NCBI RefSeq assembly: GCF_023546765.1
Contig: NZ_CP097484.1
Span: 3,256,001-3,320,000 of the forward strand
DNA length: 64,000 bases
Direction of reading: 5' to 3'
DNA from: Methylobacterium tardum
GTDB lineage: Bacteria > Pseudomonadota > Alphaproteobacteria > Rhizobiales > Beijerinckiaceae
Positions 55,076 to 64,000 of this stretch are shown one piece after another; positions within the stretch are counted from its first letter, which is position 1, and each line of letters begins with the position of its first letter. The translations under genes were made by a program, and so were the position numbers. The notes under the pieces are model-generated. The model was not told the origin of the DNA, made no database searches, and saw only the letters and a program-made list of their open reading frames with translations.

Positions 55076-55627
55076 CTCGCCTTGCCTCCCACGAGATTGG
55101 CCAGGGTCTTCAGGCCGCGGTGGACGCTCACCTTGATCGCGGTCTCGGACATCCCGGCACGTTCGGCCGCCTCGGCGGCGCTCAGGCCCTCGACCTTCGT
55201 CCGAGAGGATCGCGTTCCTCATCTTGGGCGGTAGGTGCGCCAGGAGGCGCTCGACGTCGAGCGAGCTCTCCGCCGCGACATGATCGTCGCGAGCCACCAG
55301 CACGCCGGCATCCTCGACCGGGACGTCGGCCGCGGCCGTACGCGTACGCCGAAAATGGTCGATGAGCTTGTAGCGGGCGATGGCGTGGATCCACGGCGTC
55401 ACCGGTTGCGTGACGTCATAGGTGTGCCGCCGCACATGGATCACCATCAGCGTCTCCTGGACGAGATCCTCCGCCTCGGTGTCGGTACGGCCGGAGCGAG
55501 CCAGCTTGCCTTTGTAATACGCGCGTAGGTGCGACCCGAGCCGCCCCAGGAAGCGCCGGTAGTCGGCCGCGCTGCCCGCAAGGCTGGCGATGAGCAGCGC
55601 GCGCAGTTCCTCTTCCACCTGCAGCAC
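55072..55627 (-). pseudogene. ECF sigma factor of the SigF/NrsF type, frameshifted in region 4
   Basis: The protein reads MLQVEEELRALLIASLAGSA (GTG start) with region 2 (EAEDLVQETLMVIHVRRHTY, PWIHAIARYKLIDHFRRTRT). At about 55199-55203 one extra base shifts the frame. Without it, region 4 reads [39 protein letters not shown] and ends at the nrsF overlap. The frameshift as written would remove promoter -35 recognition. Since nrsF and its promoter sites remain intact, a sequencing error is plausible. Confidence 0.85.
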
Positions 55628-56149
55628 CGGGACTAGGCGGGCCGGTTCGTAGCCGCTGAGCGGATGTCAGAGATACGTCGCATGTTCCGCCACCCCACCG
55701 TGTCCTCACGACCGCAGCACCATCCTGTAGGAGCGTGTCGTACGGCGATCTGCGCCCTGAGGCTCGTCGGCCGAAAGCGACGTATGATCGGCCGCGCCGC
55801 TCGGAGAACAATCCGCAAGCGGCCGCCGAAACGTTACAGCGCTCGCGGCATGCCCGGGAGCGTAGGCATGTGCCGCGCATAATTGCCAAGCCTATGCCCC
55901 GATCTTAGACCCAGCCGTACCCGACGCCACGGGCCGGGCGGGAAGCCTCCGGAGCCTCGCCGCCGGCGCTCTCCCTTCGCATGGACAGGCTTGCCGAGAG
56001 CGCCGCGGAGAGGGCGGTCTCCGATCCGGGGAAGACGGCGGGCTCGGCCCGGGGCCGGCGTTCGGCGCCATCGCTTTTCCCCTCACCGCGGGCGGTCCGG
56101 GCAAGAAGCCGGCCCGTCCCGCCATCGACGTTTTCCTAGGAGTACGATC
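55628..56149. other. 522-nt interval with the sigma operon promoter and the DUF2231 promoter
   Basis: Contains the ECF-type promoter at 55812-55837 facing the sigma gene. No ORF with protein-like composition. The rightward DUF2231 gene has an AGGAG site at about 56138. Confidence 0.5.
55812..55837 (-). promoter_or_regulatory. ECF-type promoter upstream of the sigma gene (autoregulation)
   Basis: Minus strand GCGCTGTAACG, a 16-nt spacer, then CGGA, about 185 nt upstream of the GTG at 55627. Same element as at 54115-54140. A long leader or an unannotated upstream start would explain the distance. Confidence 0.6.
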
Positions 56150-56761
56150 ATGATCGAGGTGATCCCGAACTGGCATCCGGTCGCGGTCCATTTCACGGTC
56201 GCCCTCCTCATCACGGCCAGCGTCCTCTTCGCCGCGGGGACCCTGTTCAGGAAAGCGGCATCGGGAGGCGCGCTCACGGCCGCCGCCCGATGGAACCTCG
56301 CGATCGGCGCGGCAGTCACGGTCGCGACCCTCGCCACGGGTTGGTCGGCGTACAACACGGTCGATCACGACGCGCCCTCGCACGCGAACATGACCGTCCA
56401 CCTTCGCTGGGCCGTCGCCACCGCGCTCGTGTTCCTCGCCGCCGCCGGCGTCGCCTGGCTGGAGCGCCGGAAGGTCGCAGGCGCGGGCGTCCTGCTGCTG
56501 GTGCTCCTCGCCGGAGGTTCCGGGGCCCTCGTGGTCACGGGCTGGCTCGGCGGCGAGAACGTCTACCGTTACGGCCTGGGCGTCATGGCGCTCCCGAGAT
56601 CGGGCGACCACGTCCACCCCGCAAGCGGCGGCCATCCCCATGAGCACGGCCACGACCACGAGACCGCGGACGCCCCAAAGACGCCCGATGCCGCCGCGGG
56701 CAAGGTAGTGACGCGCCCGGCGCCGGACGCCCCCTCCACACCGCACGAACACGCTCATTGA
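56150..56761 (+). CDS. DUF2231 membrane protein with His-rich tail
   Basis: The 203-residue protein MIEVIPNWHPVAVHFTVALL has four membrane helices and the DUF2231 start 'HPxxVHF'. The C-terminal tail is His-rich (GDHVHPASGGHPHEHGHDHE), suited to metal binding. Function unknown; found in metal and redox clusters. AGGAG lies 9 nt upstream of the ATG. Confidence 0.85.
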   Translation: MIEVIPNWHPVAVHFTVALLITASVLFAAGTLFRKAASGGALTAAARWNLAIGAAVTVATLATGWSAYNTVDHDAPSHANMTVHLRWAVATALVFLAAAGVAWLERRKVAGAGVLLLVLLAGGSGALVVTGWLGGENVYRYGLGVMALPRSGDHVHPASGGHPHEHGHDHETADAPKTPDAAAGKVVTRPAPDAPSTPHEHAH

Positions 56762-56997
56762 CGGACGGGCCGCGGTGATACCCGTCCCGGGTACCCCCAA
56801 GCGCCCGTCGCATGAACGCGGCGGGGGTCCTGGCACCGGTGTGGCGGTCAATCCGCCGAGTGCGGCTTCGCCGTCGACACCGGCATGTGGCGAACTTCCA
56901 ACACGCTGAGTTTGTGGGACATCGGTCGAGCACCACGGATTGCAGCTTCCACCCCGGCGTGAGAATGTCCGCGAAGATTAGGCAGGGGCCCTGATCA

Positions 56998-57435
56998 GTG
57001 AATGTCGTGCGCGCATTGCTGCTTGCCGTACTCGCCTTGGCCTTGGCCATCGCGCCGGCAGCGCCGTGCACCATGGGCCGGCAGTCGATGGCTCACCGCC
57101 ATATAGCAGCCGCCGCGGCGACGCCTCTCGCGCACGCCGCCGGCGCCTTGGGCGGCCAGAACGAGCCGGACGAGGCTGGGATACGGGGGACTTCCCTCGC
57201 CGTGCCGGCGGCGGCCGCCGACGAAGGATGCCCCGGCCATCGGCATCGCCCCAAGCATCCTCCCTGCCCGGCGACCTGCTGCCCGCTCGCGTGCCAAGCC
57301 GCGCTTCCCACCCTGCCATGGGCGAGCATCACCCTGGAATTTCATCCGTCCGAGCGGGTCCTGATCGTCCAGGTGGACGGGGCCGTCGACGCGCATCCGC
57401 TACGGATCGAGCGGCCGCCGAGGCGCCAAGCGTGA
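56998..57435 (+). CDS. Exported protein of the copper cluster
   Basis: A 145-residue ORF (GTG start) with a signal peptide (VVRALLLAVLALALAIAPAA, PC), His-containing part (CPGHRHRPKHPPCPATCCPL) and a conserved-looking end (DAHPLRIERPPRR). Several Cys and His suggest metal binding. Similar proteins occur in copper resistance clusters; I cannot name the family. Confidence 0.6.
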   Translation: MNVVRALLLAVLALALAIAPAAPCTMGRQSMAHRHIAAAAATPLAHAAGALGGQNEPDEAGIRGTSLAVPAAAADEGCPGHRHRPKHPPCPATCCPLACQAALPTLPWASITLEFHPSERVLIVQVDGAVDAHPLRIERPPRRQA

Positions 57436-57603
57436 CGCGCGGGCGGATCTAGCGCCCGCCCCCGGCCGCTCCGAAGGGACGGCCTCGCACACCCACAACG
57501 AGCCGACGCCTTCGCTGGGCGCGACGCCGTCGCCGCTCGGCCCGCGGCCCGTGCAACGCCTGGGACTGCCTTCGGCCGTCCGCCTCAATTCGGGAAATCC
57601 AAG

Positions 57604-57900
57604 ATGTTCAAGCTGCCGAGACCGGCCGCGCTCGCGGCGGTCCTGCCGCTCGCCGGCTGCTTGCCCGCCGCCGTTCCCGCCGGGCTCGTCCTGCCCTCGG
57701 AGCCGGACATCCCGGTCCGGCCGCCCCGCTACGCCAAGGTGACGCAGGGCGTGAAGGATTTCGGCGTCGCCGACCCTAAGGATTGGCGCGAGCTCAATCG
57801 TCAGGTCGCGCCGAAGGCCGGGTCCGGCGGGATGGGGGGCATGCCGGGCATGGACGGGATGCCCGGCATGGGCGGCAAGCGCGATTCGGGGGGGCGGTGA
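57604..57900 (+). CDS. Met-rich lipoprotein of the copper cluster
   Basis: The 98-residue protein has a lipobox (PLAGC) after the signal segment and a C-terminal Met/Gly repeat (GGMGGMPGMDGMPGMGG), a likely Cu(I)-binding tail. Its TGA overlaps the ATG of the next gene (TGATG), so it is coupled to the TolC-like gene. Confidence 0.75.
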   Translation: MFKLPRPAALAAVLPLAGCLPAAVPAGLVLPSEPDIPVRPPRYAKVTQGVKDFGVADPKDWRELNRQVAPKAGSGGMGGMPGMDGMPGMGGKRDSGGR

Positions 57901-59479
57901 TGGCCCGTCGCTGTAACCAAACGGGCGGCGGCGCCGGACTACCGGACATGAGTGGCACGACGACCGCGCCGGGACACGCCGGTACGACCGCGCGACCGCC
58001 GGACGAGGCCGTCCGGGGGCGGTTCGTGCGCGTGGCCGCGAGCGTTACCGGCCTCGGCCTCGCCTTGGGGGGCTGCGCGAGCTTCTCGCCGGACGCGGGC
58101 CTCTCCGTCGCAGGCGGCTACGCAGCGTTGGAACTGCGCAAGGACATCGTGAAGGCGGACGACCAGGGCGTCGCGCCGAGCGCGGACGCGCGCGTGGACG
58201 CGTTGCTGCGCCGTCCCCTGACCGCCGACGGCGCGGTGCAGGTCGCACTCCTGAGGAACCGGGGCTTGCAGGCCGCCTTCAACGACCTCGGCGTCTCCGA
58301 GGCGCAGTACGTGCAGGCCACGCTGCCGCCCTCGCCGCGCCTCTCGATCACGCAGTGGGGATTGGGGTTCAACACGGAGATCGAGCGCGCCGTCGCCGCC
58401 AGCGTGCTGGAGTTGGCGACGCTCCCGGTGCGCGCCGAGATCGCGCGGCAGCGGTTCACGGCCGACCAGTACAACGCGGCGGAGCAGGTCCTGCGGCTCG
58501 GGGGCGAGGCGCGCCGGCAATTCTACCGGACCGTGGCGGCCAACCAGGCGACCGCCTTCCTCGAACAGGCGCTGGCCGGCGCGGAATCCGCCTCGACGCT
58601 GGCCAAGCAGCTGGGCGAGACGGGCGCGCTGAACAAGCTGGAGCAGGCGCGCGAGCACGCCTTCTACAGCGAGTTGGGCGCGCAGCTCGCCAAGGCGCGG
58701 GTGCAGCAACGCGCCGAACGGGAGCGGCTCACCCGACTGCTCGGTCTCTGGGGGCGGGACATCGATTTCCGCCTGCCTAACGGCCTGCCGCCCCTGCCTG
58801 GGAGGCTCGTCGACGGGCACGCCATCGAGGCCGAGGCGATGAGCAAGCGGGCCGACGTGCAGGCCGCCCGCTTCGAGCTGCAATCGCTCGTGGGGCAGTT
58901 CGGGCTGAACCAGGCCAGCGGCTTCGTCAGCGTCTTCGATGCGGGCTTCGCGAACCGGTTCTCGCGGTCGAGGACCGCGGGGGCGAGGGCGGTGCCCCGA
59001 AGGTCGACAAGGCCAGCCTGAACGGGTTCTCGGCGGATCTCGTCATCCCGATCTACGACTTCGGGGCCACCGCTGTCCGGGGGGCGCAGGAAAGCTACAT
59101 CGCCAGCGCCAACCGCCTGGCGGAGCGCGCGGTCAACGCCCGCTCCGAGGTGCGCGAGGCGTACCAGCGCTATCGCGGCCAGTACGACATCACCCGGCAT
59201 TACCAGACGAGCGTCCTGCCCCTGCGGCGGACGATCCAGGACCAGGCGCTGCTCCAGTACAGCGGCATGCTGCTGGACGTCACGACGCTGATCGTCGACG
59301 CCCGGGCCAGGATCCTCAGCAACATCCAGGCGATCGAGGCGCAGCGCGACTTCTGGATCGCGGCGACCGACCTCAAGGCGGCGACTGTCGGCGGCGGTTT
59401 CTCGGGGGGCAACTTCGGCGGCGAGGCCGCCGGGGGCACCCCGGGGACGAGCCTCGCCGTCGCGACGCCCGGCGGCTGA
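57900..59479 (+). pseudogene. TolC/CusC-like outer-membrane efflux lipoprotein, frameshifted
   Basis: The N-terminus carries a lipobox (LALGGCASF) and the helical core of the TolC superfamily (VQVALLRNRGLQAAFNDLGV, ATFLEQALAGAES-type helices). Near 58964-58967 the frame shifts. One added base gives RVEDRGGEGGAPKVDKAS, then LNGFSADLVIPIYDFGA, and the reading continues (AYQRYRGQYDITRHYQTSVL) to the stop at 59479. The repaired protein is about 526 residues. It could supply the outer-membrane channel for the Cus pump. Start choice 57900 (TGATG coupling) versus 57948 is open, because a promoter element lies at 57913-57938. Confidence 0.75.
57913..57938 (+). promoter_or_regulatory. Possible third ECF-type promoter GTAACC-N16-CGGA
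   Basis: CGCTGTAACC, a 16-nt spacer, then CGGA on the plus strand within the start of the TolC-like gene. It matches the spacing of the two elements near the sigma gene. If used, translation would start at the ATG at 57948. It may also be coincidence in coding sequence. Confidence 0.4.
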
Positions 59480-59520
59480 GATCCGGACCCCGGACCGCCC
59501 ATGACATTCGGAGGGAAACC

Positions 59521-60939
59521 ATGACAGACATTTCGCGCAGGGGGATCCTGGGTGCGGGCGGCCTCGTGCTCGCCGGCACCTCCATGATCAGCGGGCGCGT
59601 CCAGGCCGCCGGGCTTCCGGAAGCCCCGATCATGGACAAGGCGACCATGCAGCCCCCGCTCTATCCGACGAGCGGGCCGGACTACCAGCCGGTGGTGACG
59701 CTCAACGGCTGGACGCTGCCGTGGCGCATGCGCGGCGACTGGAAGGAGTTCCACCTCATCGCCGAGCCGGTCGTGCGCGAGATGGCGCCCGGCATGGACG
59801 CGCGGCTCTGGGGCTACAACGGCCAGTCGCCGGGACCGACCATCGAGGCGGTCGAGGGCGACAAGGTCCGCATCTTCGTCACCAACCGCCTGCCGGAGGC
59901 GACCGCCGTGCACTGGCACGGGCAGACGCTGCCCAACGGCATGGACGGGGTCGCCGGCCTGACCCAACCCGGCATCCCGCCGGGCAAGACGTTCGTCTAC
60001 GAGTTCATCCTCCGGCGCTCCGGCACCTTCATGTACCACCCGCACTCGGACGAGATGGTCCAGATGGCGATGGGCATGATGGGCTTCTTCGTCGTGCATC
60101 CGCGCGATCCGGCCGAGCGGCGGGTCGACCGCGACTTCGTCTGGCTGCTGAACGCCTACGACATCGAGGCCGGGTCCTATGTGCCCAAGGTCAACACGAT
60201 GCTCAACATGAACATGTGGTGCTTCAACAGCCGGGTGTGGCCGGGCATCGATCCGATGGTCGCGCGCCAGGGCGACAAGGTCCGGATGCGCTTCGGCAAC
60301 CTGACCATGACCAACCACCCGATCCACGTCCACGGCGTCGACTTCAAGGTCACCGGCACGGACGGCGGCTGGATCAACGAAAACTATCAGTTGCCGGAGG
60401 TGTCGGTCGACGTCGCGGTCGGGCAGATGCGGGCCATCGAGTTCAACGCCGACAACCCGGGCGACTGGGCGATCCACTGCCACAAGTCGCACCACACCAT
60501 GAACGCCATGGGCCACAACGTGCGGACCTACATCGGCGTGAACCTGAAGAGCACGGCCAAGCAGATCCAGAAGATCGCCCCAGGTTACATGCCGATGGGT
60601 TCGACGGGCGGTGGCATGATGTCCGAGATGGAGATGCCGCTGCCCGAGAACACGCTGCCCATGATGACCGGCGCGGGCCCGTTCGGGTCGGTCGAGATGG
60701 GCGGGATGTTCACGGTCCTGAAGGTCCGTCCGGGACTGGCGGCCGGCGATTACCGCGACCCCGGTTGGTACAGGCATCCGGAAGGCACCCTCGCATACGA
60801 GTGGACCGGCGAGCCGATGCCGGAGCCGGCCCGCGCCCCGGACACCCCGAAGGCCCGGCGCGCCCGGCAGACCGACCTGCGGGTCGTCGATCCGCGGACG
60901 CGCCGCACGGCCTCGAACGCGGGCGGCCACGAGCACTAG
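59521..60939 (+). CDS. Periplasmic multicopper oxidase (copper resistance, CopA/CueO-type)
   Basis: The 472-residue protein has a twin-arginine signal (MTDISRRGILGAGGLVLAG) and the four copper motifs HWHGQTLPNG, YHPHSDEM, NHPIHVHG and IHCHKSHHTMNAM, with a Met-rich stretch (GGGMMSEMEMPLPE). It oxidises Cu(I) to less toxic Cu(II) in the periplasm. It follows the TolC-like gene by 41 nt. Confidence 0.92.
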   Translation: MTDISRRGILGAGGLVLAGTSMISGRVQAAGLPEAPIMDKATMQPPLYPTSGPDYQPVVTLNGWTLPWRMRGDWKEFHLIAEPVVREMAPGMDARLWGYNGQSPGPTIEAVEGDKVRIFVTNRLPEATAVHWHGQTLPNGMDGVAGLTQPGIPPGKTFVYEFILRRSGTFMYHPHSDEMVQMAMGMMGFFVVHPRDPAERRVDRDFVWLLNAYDIEAGSYVPKVNTMLNMNMWCFNSRVWPGIDPMVARQGDKVRMRFGNLTMTNHPIHVHGVDFKVTGTDGGWINENYQLPEVSVDVAVGQMRAIEFNADNPGDWAIHCHKSHHTMNAMGHNVRTYIGVNLKSTAKQIQKIAPGYMPMGSTGGGMMSEMEMPLPENTLPMMTGAGPFGSVEMGGMFTVLKVRPGLAAGDYRDPGWYRHPEGTLAYEWTGEPMPEPARAPDTPKARRARQTDLRVVDPRTRRTASNAGGHEH

Positions 60940-61102
60940 GCGGACGCCCACAACGCGCCAGACGGCCTGCCGGAATCGCCACGAGCGAGGCAGGCGAACC
61001 CGTTCGGAACGGGAGCGATCCCGTCCGAAGTCCGCCGCGCCGGTCGCCGATCCCCTCAACGGCGCCGGCGTGGCGGTTCAATCGACCTGAGGAGAAGAAA
61101 CC

Positions 61103-61393
61103 ATGAGAAGCAAGTTCCCGCTCGCCGTCCTTTCGGCGGCCTTCCTGGCGGTCGCGGCGCCTGCATGGGCGCAGTCCGTGAAGGGGACGGTGACGAAGGT
61201 AGACCCGGCCGCGGGCAAGGTCACGCTCGACCACGCGGCGATCCCGAAGCTCGACATGGATGCGATGACGATGGCGTACCCCGTCAAGGATCCCGCGATG
61301 CTCAAGGATCTGAAGGCCGGCGACAAGGTCGATTTCGACGTCGCGGAGGCCGGCGGCGCGTACACCGTCACGAAGATCCAGAAGACGAAGTAG
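61103..61393 (+). CDS. cusF: CusF-like periplasmic copper-binding protein
   Basis: The 96-residue protein has a signal peptide (LAVLSAAFLAVAAPAWA) and the CusF OB-fold (VKGTVTKVDPAAGKVTLDH, then MDAMTMAYPV). The His and MxM ligands are present; the tryptophan that caps copper in E. coli CusF appears to be Met. It passes Cu(I)/Ag(I) to CusB. Good GAGGAGAAG site upstream. Confidence 0.88.
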   Translation: MRSKFPLAVLSAAFLAVAAPAWAQSVKGTVTKVDPAAGKVTLDHAAIPKLDMDAMTMAYPVKDPAMLKDLKAGDKVDFDVAEAGGAYTVTKIQKTK

Positions 61394-61468
61394 CGCCCTG
61401 GAGGGAAGCCCCGTGCGGCTTCCGCCCGGTCCCGCGCGAGGGCTTCGGAGCCCTGAGATGGAGCAACC

Positions 61469-62179
61469 ATGCGACGCCTGATCCTGTCCACCGCGCTCGC
61501 GGCCGCGCTCGTCGCCCCGATCCCGCAGCACGCCGGCGCGCAGCCCGCCAAGGGCGCGCCCGCAGCCCTGGAGCGGGCGCGCGAAACGATGTCGAACCGT
61601 TTCCGGGACACGAAGCTGACCGGCGACCCGGACCGGGACTTCGCGGAGCTGCTGATCGCCAGCTACGAGGAGACGTTGTTCCTGGCCAAGACGCAGCTCG
61701 ACTACGGCGGTGACCGGCAGCTGCGCGAGCTCGCGCAGAAGATCCAGGACGAGCAGCAGGCCAAGATCGACGCCCTGAAGCAGTGGCAGGTCCGCAGCCG
61801 CGAGGCCGGCTACCGGCCGCAGCCGAACCAGACGCCGTCGGGCGAGGGACCGTTGGACCGTCGAGCGAAGGGCGACCCGGCCCAGGGTCAGCCGGAAACG
61901 CCCCCCGCGGAGAAGGCGGCCCCGCAGCCGGCTCCGCAGGCGACGCCGTCGAACGCCCCGCTCGTCGCCGGAACCGTCAAGAAGGTCGGCGACGCCGCGG
62001 GCAAGGTGACCCTCGACCACGAGACCATCCCGAACATCGGGATGGACGCGATGACGATGGCCTACAAGGTCCAGGACCCGGCCATGCTCAAGGGCCTGAG
62101 GCCCGGCGAGCGGGTGCGGTTCTCGGCCGACCGCGTGAACGGTTCGATCGCCGTCACCCGCATCCAGAAAGCCAAGTAG
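61469..62179 (+). CDS. Fusion of a degenerate DUF305-like domain with a CusF-like domain
   Basis: The 236-residue protein has a signal peptide (LSTALAAALVAPIPQHAGA). A helical DUF305-like part (GDPDRDFAELLIASYEETLF, QLDYGGDRQLRELAQKIQDE) lacks the usual PHH of DUF305. After a Pro/Ala linker, the C-terminal 75 residues repeat CusF (VAGTVKKVGDAAGKVTLDHE, GMDAMTMAYKVQDPAMLKGL), closely matching the preceding cusF gene. It probably handles Cu(I) in the periplasm. Confidence 0.8.
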   Translation: MRRLILSTALAAALVAPIPQHAGAQPAKGAPAALERARETMSNRFRDTKLTGDPDRDFAELLIASYEETLFLAKTQLDYGGDRQLRELAQKIQDEQQAKIDALKQWQVRSREAGYRPQPNQTPSGEGPLDRRAKGDPAQGQPETPPAEKAAPQPAPQATPSNAPLVAGTVKKVGDAAGKVTLDHETIPNIGMDAMTMAYKVQDPAMLKGLRPGERVRFSADRVNGSIAVTRIQKAK

Positions 62180-62889
62180 TGGGATACGGCCGGAACGTCC
62201 CACGCCCGGCGGCACCTCGCGCCCTGGGCGTCCTCCTCGGCCTCGCCGCCGTTGCCGGCGCCGGGGCGGCCGCGGCGGAGGGCACCGCGGGACCATCCGC
62301 GACGGCCACGGCCCCCGGGAACGCCAAGGCCCGCGGTCGCACCGCCTATGGCGAACTCCTCATGCGGGAGGCGACGGCACGCGGGGTCCCGCCCGCGCTC
62401 GCCGAGGCGGTCGCGTTCGTCGAGAGCGGCTACGACGCCGGGGCGGTCGGAACGGTCGGCGAACTCGGGTTGATGCAGGTCCGGCCGGCCACGGCGGCGA
62501 TGCTCGGTCATCGCGGGCCGGCCGCGGAACTTCTCGACCCTGCCACGAACATCCGCTTCGGCGTCGCCTACCTCGCACGGGCCTGGAGCCTCGCGGGCGG
62601 CGATGTCTGCCGTGCCCTGGCCAAGTATCGTGCCGGCCACGGCGAGGAGCGCATGACGCCGCACTCCGTCGATCACTGCCGGCGCGCCCACGACCGGCTG
62701 GCCGCCATGGGGTCGCCGCTCGCGGCGGTCGCGGCGACGGCCGGTCCCGGCATCCCGCGGACATCCGCATCGAAAACCCGCGCGGCGCCGACGGCCGTCA
62801 TGTTCCTCGCGAACCGGTTCTGGGCCGCGCACGTCGCGCGCGTCCGGGCCGTCGAGATCCGGACCGCCCGGATCATGGAGGGCGGCTGA
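62179..62889 (+). CDS. SLT-type lytic transglycosylase
   Basis: The 236-residue protein (GTG start, one-base overlap with the previous stop) has a signal segment and the lysozyme-like core: AEAVAFVESGYDAGAVGTVG (catalytic Glu in FVESGY), ELGLMQVRPATAAMLG and NIRFGVAYLARAWSLAGGDV. It cleaves peptidoglycan. Its place in a metal cluster may be incidental. Confidence 0.85.
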   Translation: MGYGRNVPRPAAPRALGVLLGLAAVAGAGAAAAEGTAGPSATATAPGNAKARGRTAYGELLMREATARGVPPALAEAVAFVESGYDAGAVGTVGELGLMQVRPATAAMLGHRGPAAELLDPATNIRFGVAYLARAWSLAGGDVCRALAKYRAGHGEERMTPHSVDHCRRAHDRLAAMGSPLAAVAATAGPGIPRTSASKTRAAPTAVMFLANRFWAAHVARVRAVEIRTARIMEGG

Positions 62890-63010
62890 TGCGGCCCGAA
62901 TGGGCGGCGCTCCCGCCGCTCCCCTGGGTGCGCCGGAAGGCGCCGGTCACCCGTGCGCGTCGACGCATGGCCGCCCTGGTGCGCCGGCGGCGAATGGAGG
63001 GAGGCTCGGC

Positions 63011-63808
63011 ATGACGTTCAAGCCTTACCCGCACGCGCGCGGCGACGGCTCCCTCGGCGATGGCTTGGCGATGCTGCGCGCCAGGGTGGCCCGGCGCATC
63101 GCCCTGGGCCCCTACTCCAGGCGGGTCTCGATAGGTTTTGGGCGGAACCTGTCGGTCGCCATCGAACCGCCGGTCGCCAAAATCCCGGTGCGATTGCGCG
63201 ACTTCCGGCCGGACGACCTCGCGGCCCTCTTCCCCTCCGGCGGCGACGAGGCGGCGAAACGCGAACGCGATGACGTCGAGTGGCGATTGCGTGCCGCCGC
63301 GCACGGCGTCCTGCCGAGCCGCTGCTACGTGCTCGAAGAGGTCAGGTCGGGCCGCCCGTGCCACGTCCAGTGGCTCACCGACCCGGGTTACGGCGACGCG
63401 GTCCGTCGGTCCGGGGCCCTGCCGGTTCTGGCAGCCGACGAGGCCATGCTGGAGAACGCCTTCACGCCGAAGGGCTTCCGCGGCCTGGGCGCCATGGCCG
63501 CCGCCGTGTACCTGATCGCCGAACGCGCCCGGTCACTGGGCAAGGGACACTTGGTGGCCTTCGTCGACGCCGACAACGCCGCCTCCCTCAAGGCGGTCGA
63601 ACGGGCGGGCTTCAGACCCTGTTCGATCCGCACGAGACGCCAGTTCGCCTTCGGGACGTTCCGAACCGTCCGATTCGAACCGCGGGCGGGGGCCGTGGGT
63701 CGCGGCGCGCGCGCCACGCCGCGGGACGAGGGCTACGGCGCTCACCCAGGGGACGGCATCCAGTCGGAGGTGGACGCACGAGAGGCGGAGCCGCCGGATG
63801 CCGACTGA
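63011..63808 (+). CDS. GNAT-type N-acetyltransferase-like protein
   Basis: The 265-residue protein (ATG 63011, GGAGGGAGG upstream) ends in a GNAT-like domain: NAFTPKGFRGLGAMAAAVYL resembles the acetyl-CoA-binding RGxG loop, followed by LVAFVDADNAASLKAVERAG and FRPCSI, the typical C-terminal strand order. The N-terminal part is unassigned. Substrate unknown. Confidence 0.75.
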   Translation: MTFKPYPHARGDGSLGDGLAMLRARVARRIALGPYSRRVSIGFGRNLSVAIEPPVAKIPVRLRDFRPDDLAALFPSGGDEAAKRERDDVEWRLRAAAHGVLPSRCYVLEEVRSGRPCHVQWLTDPGYGDAVRRSGALPVLAADEAMLENAFTPKGFRGLGAMAAAVYLIAERARSLGKGHLVAFVDADNAASLKAVERAGFRPCSIRTRRQFAFGTFRTVRFEPRAGAVGRGARATPRDEGYGAHPGDGIQSEVDAREAEPPDAD

Positions 63809-63874
63809 GCCCATCAATCACGCCGGGCCGCGAAGCGCGCCCTCCCCTCCCGGACATTCGGACCGATCCGCCCC

Positions 63875-64000
63875 GTGACGGCAATCGAAGCCATCCACGC
63901 CCTCGCCCACAGGCTCACGGGCCTCGACTACCCACACGGCCACTGGTGGATCGTCGCCGATGCCCTCCTCGTCTTCGTCGTGGCGCCTGTGTGGACCGCG
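63875..64000 (+). CDS. N-terminal fragment of a membrane protein (runs off the window)
   Basis: A GTG-started frame is open for 42 residues to the window end: VTAIEAIHALAHRLTGLDYP, then HGHWWIVADALLVFVVAPVW, a likely first membrane helix. No family can be assigned from this fragment. Confidence 0.5.
   Translation, partial: MTAIEAIHALAHRLTGLDYPHGHWWIVADALLVFVVAPVWTA

Overview
The window is GC-rich, densely packed accessory DNA with many GTG and TTG starts and overlapping ATGA/GTGA gene junctions. Protein similarities (RcnA/RcnR, CusA/CusB, NrsF-type ECF system, a DUF6634-like domain) suggest an alphaproteobacterium, most likely a Methylobacterium-type organism. A KfrA-like plasmid protein and two ParA-like proteins suggest a megaplasmid or large island. 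This assignment is inference; no rRNA, tRNA, replication initiator or core gene was seen.

Layout. (1) 1-2.6 kb: a possible uracil-DNA-glycosylase-like start, a frameshifted MazG-like gene, and a TIR-like/Nmad2 gene pair. (2) 2.7-20.4 kb: a probable Tn7-like transposon. It carries nickel/cobalt resistance cargo (RND pump czcA/czcB, two CsoR/RcnR repressors, a His-tailed MFS exporter, RcnA). Its leftward operon is small ORF, integrase-dead TnsB paralogue, TnsA, a free copy of the TnsB N-terminal domain, TnsB, TnsC, TniQ. (3) 20.4-36.5 kb: plasmid-type accessory genes: a possible structured RNA, a coiled-coil protein, an unknown protein, a PolB-like exonuclease, a metallophosphoesterase with no catalytic residues, a soluble FtsH-like protease, an intact metallophosphoesterase, two P-loop-degenerate ParA-like proteins, an ArsR-type regulator, a PD-(D/E)XK-type nuclease and a KfrA-like protein. 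(4) 36.5-63 kb: a metal resistance region: copper ATPase cluster, arsenic cluster, Cus copper/silver RND operon, an ECF sigma/NrsF pair, and a periplasmic copper oxidase/CusF cluster, followed by a lytic transglycosylase, a GNAT protein and a partial membrane gene.

Three themes recur. First, intact proteins lie beside relatives that lost their catalytic residues (TnsB, metallophosphoesterase, ParA, DUF305). Second, short DNA motifs shared between distant promoters suggest small regulons: an ECF-type GTAAC-N16-CGGA promoter at three places, a 16-bp motif at three places, and a KfrA-like palindrome at two places. Third, about eight otherwise intact genes are each broken by one single-base frameshift, which looks like a sequence-quality artefact as much as biological decay.
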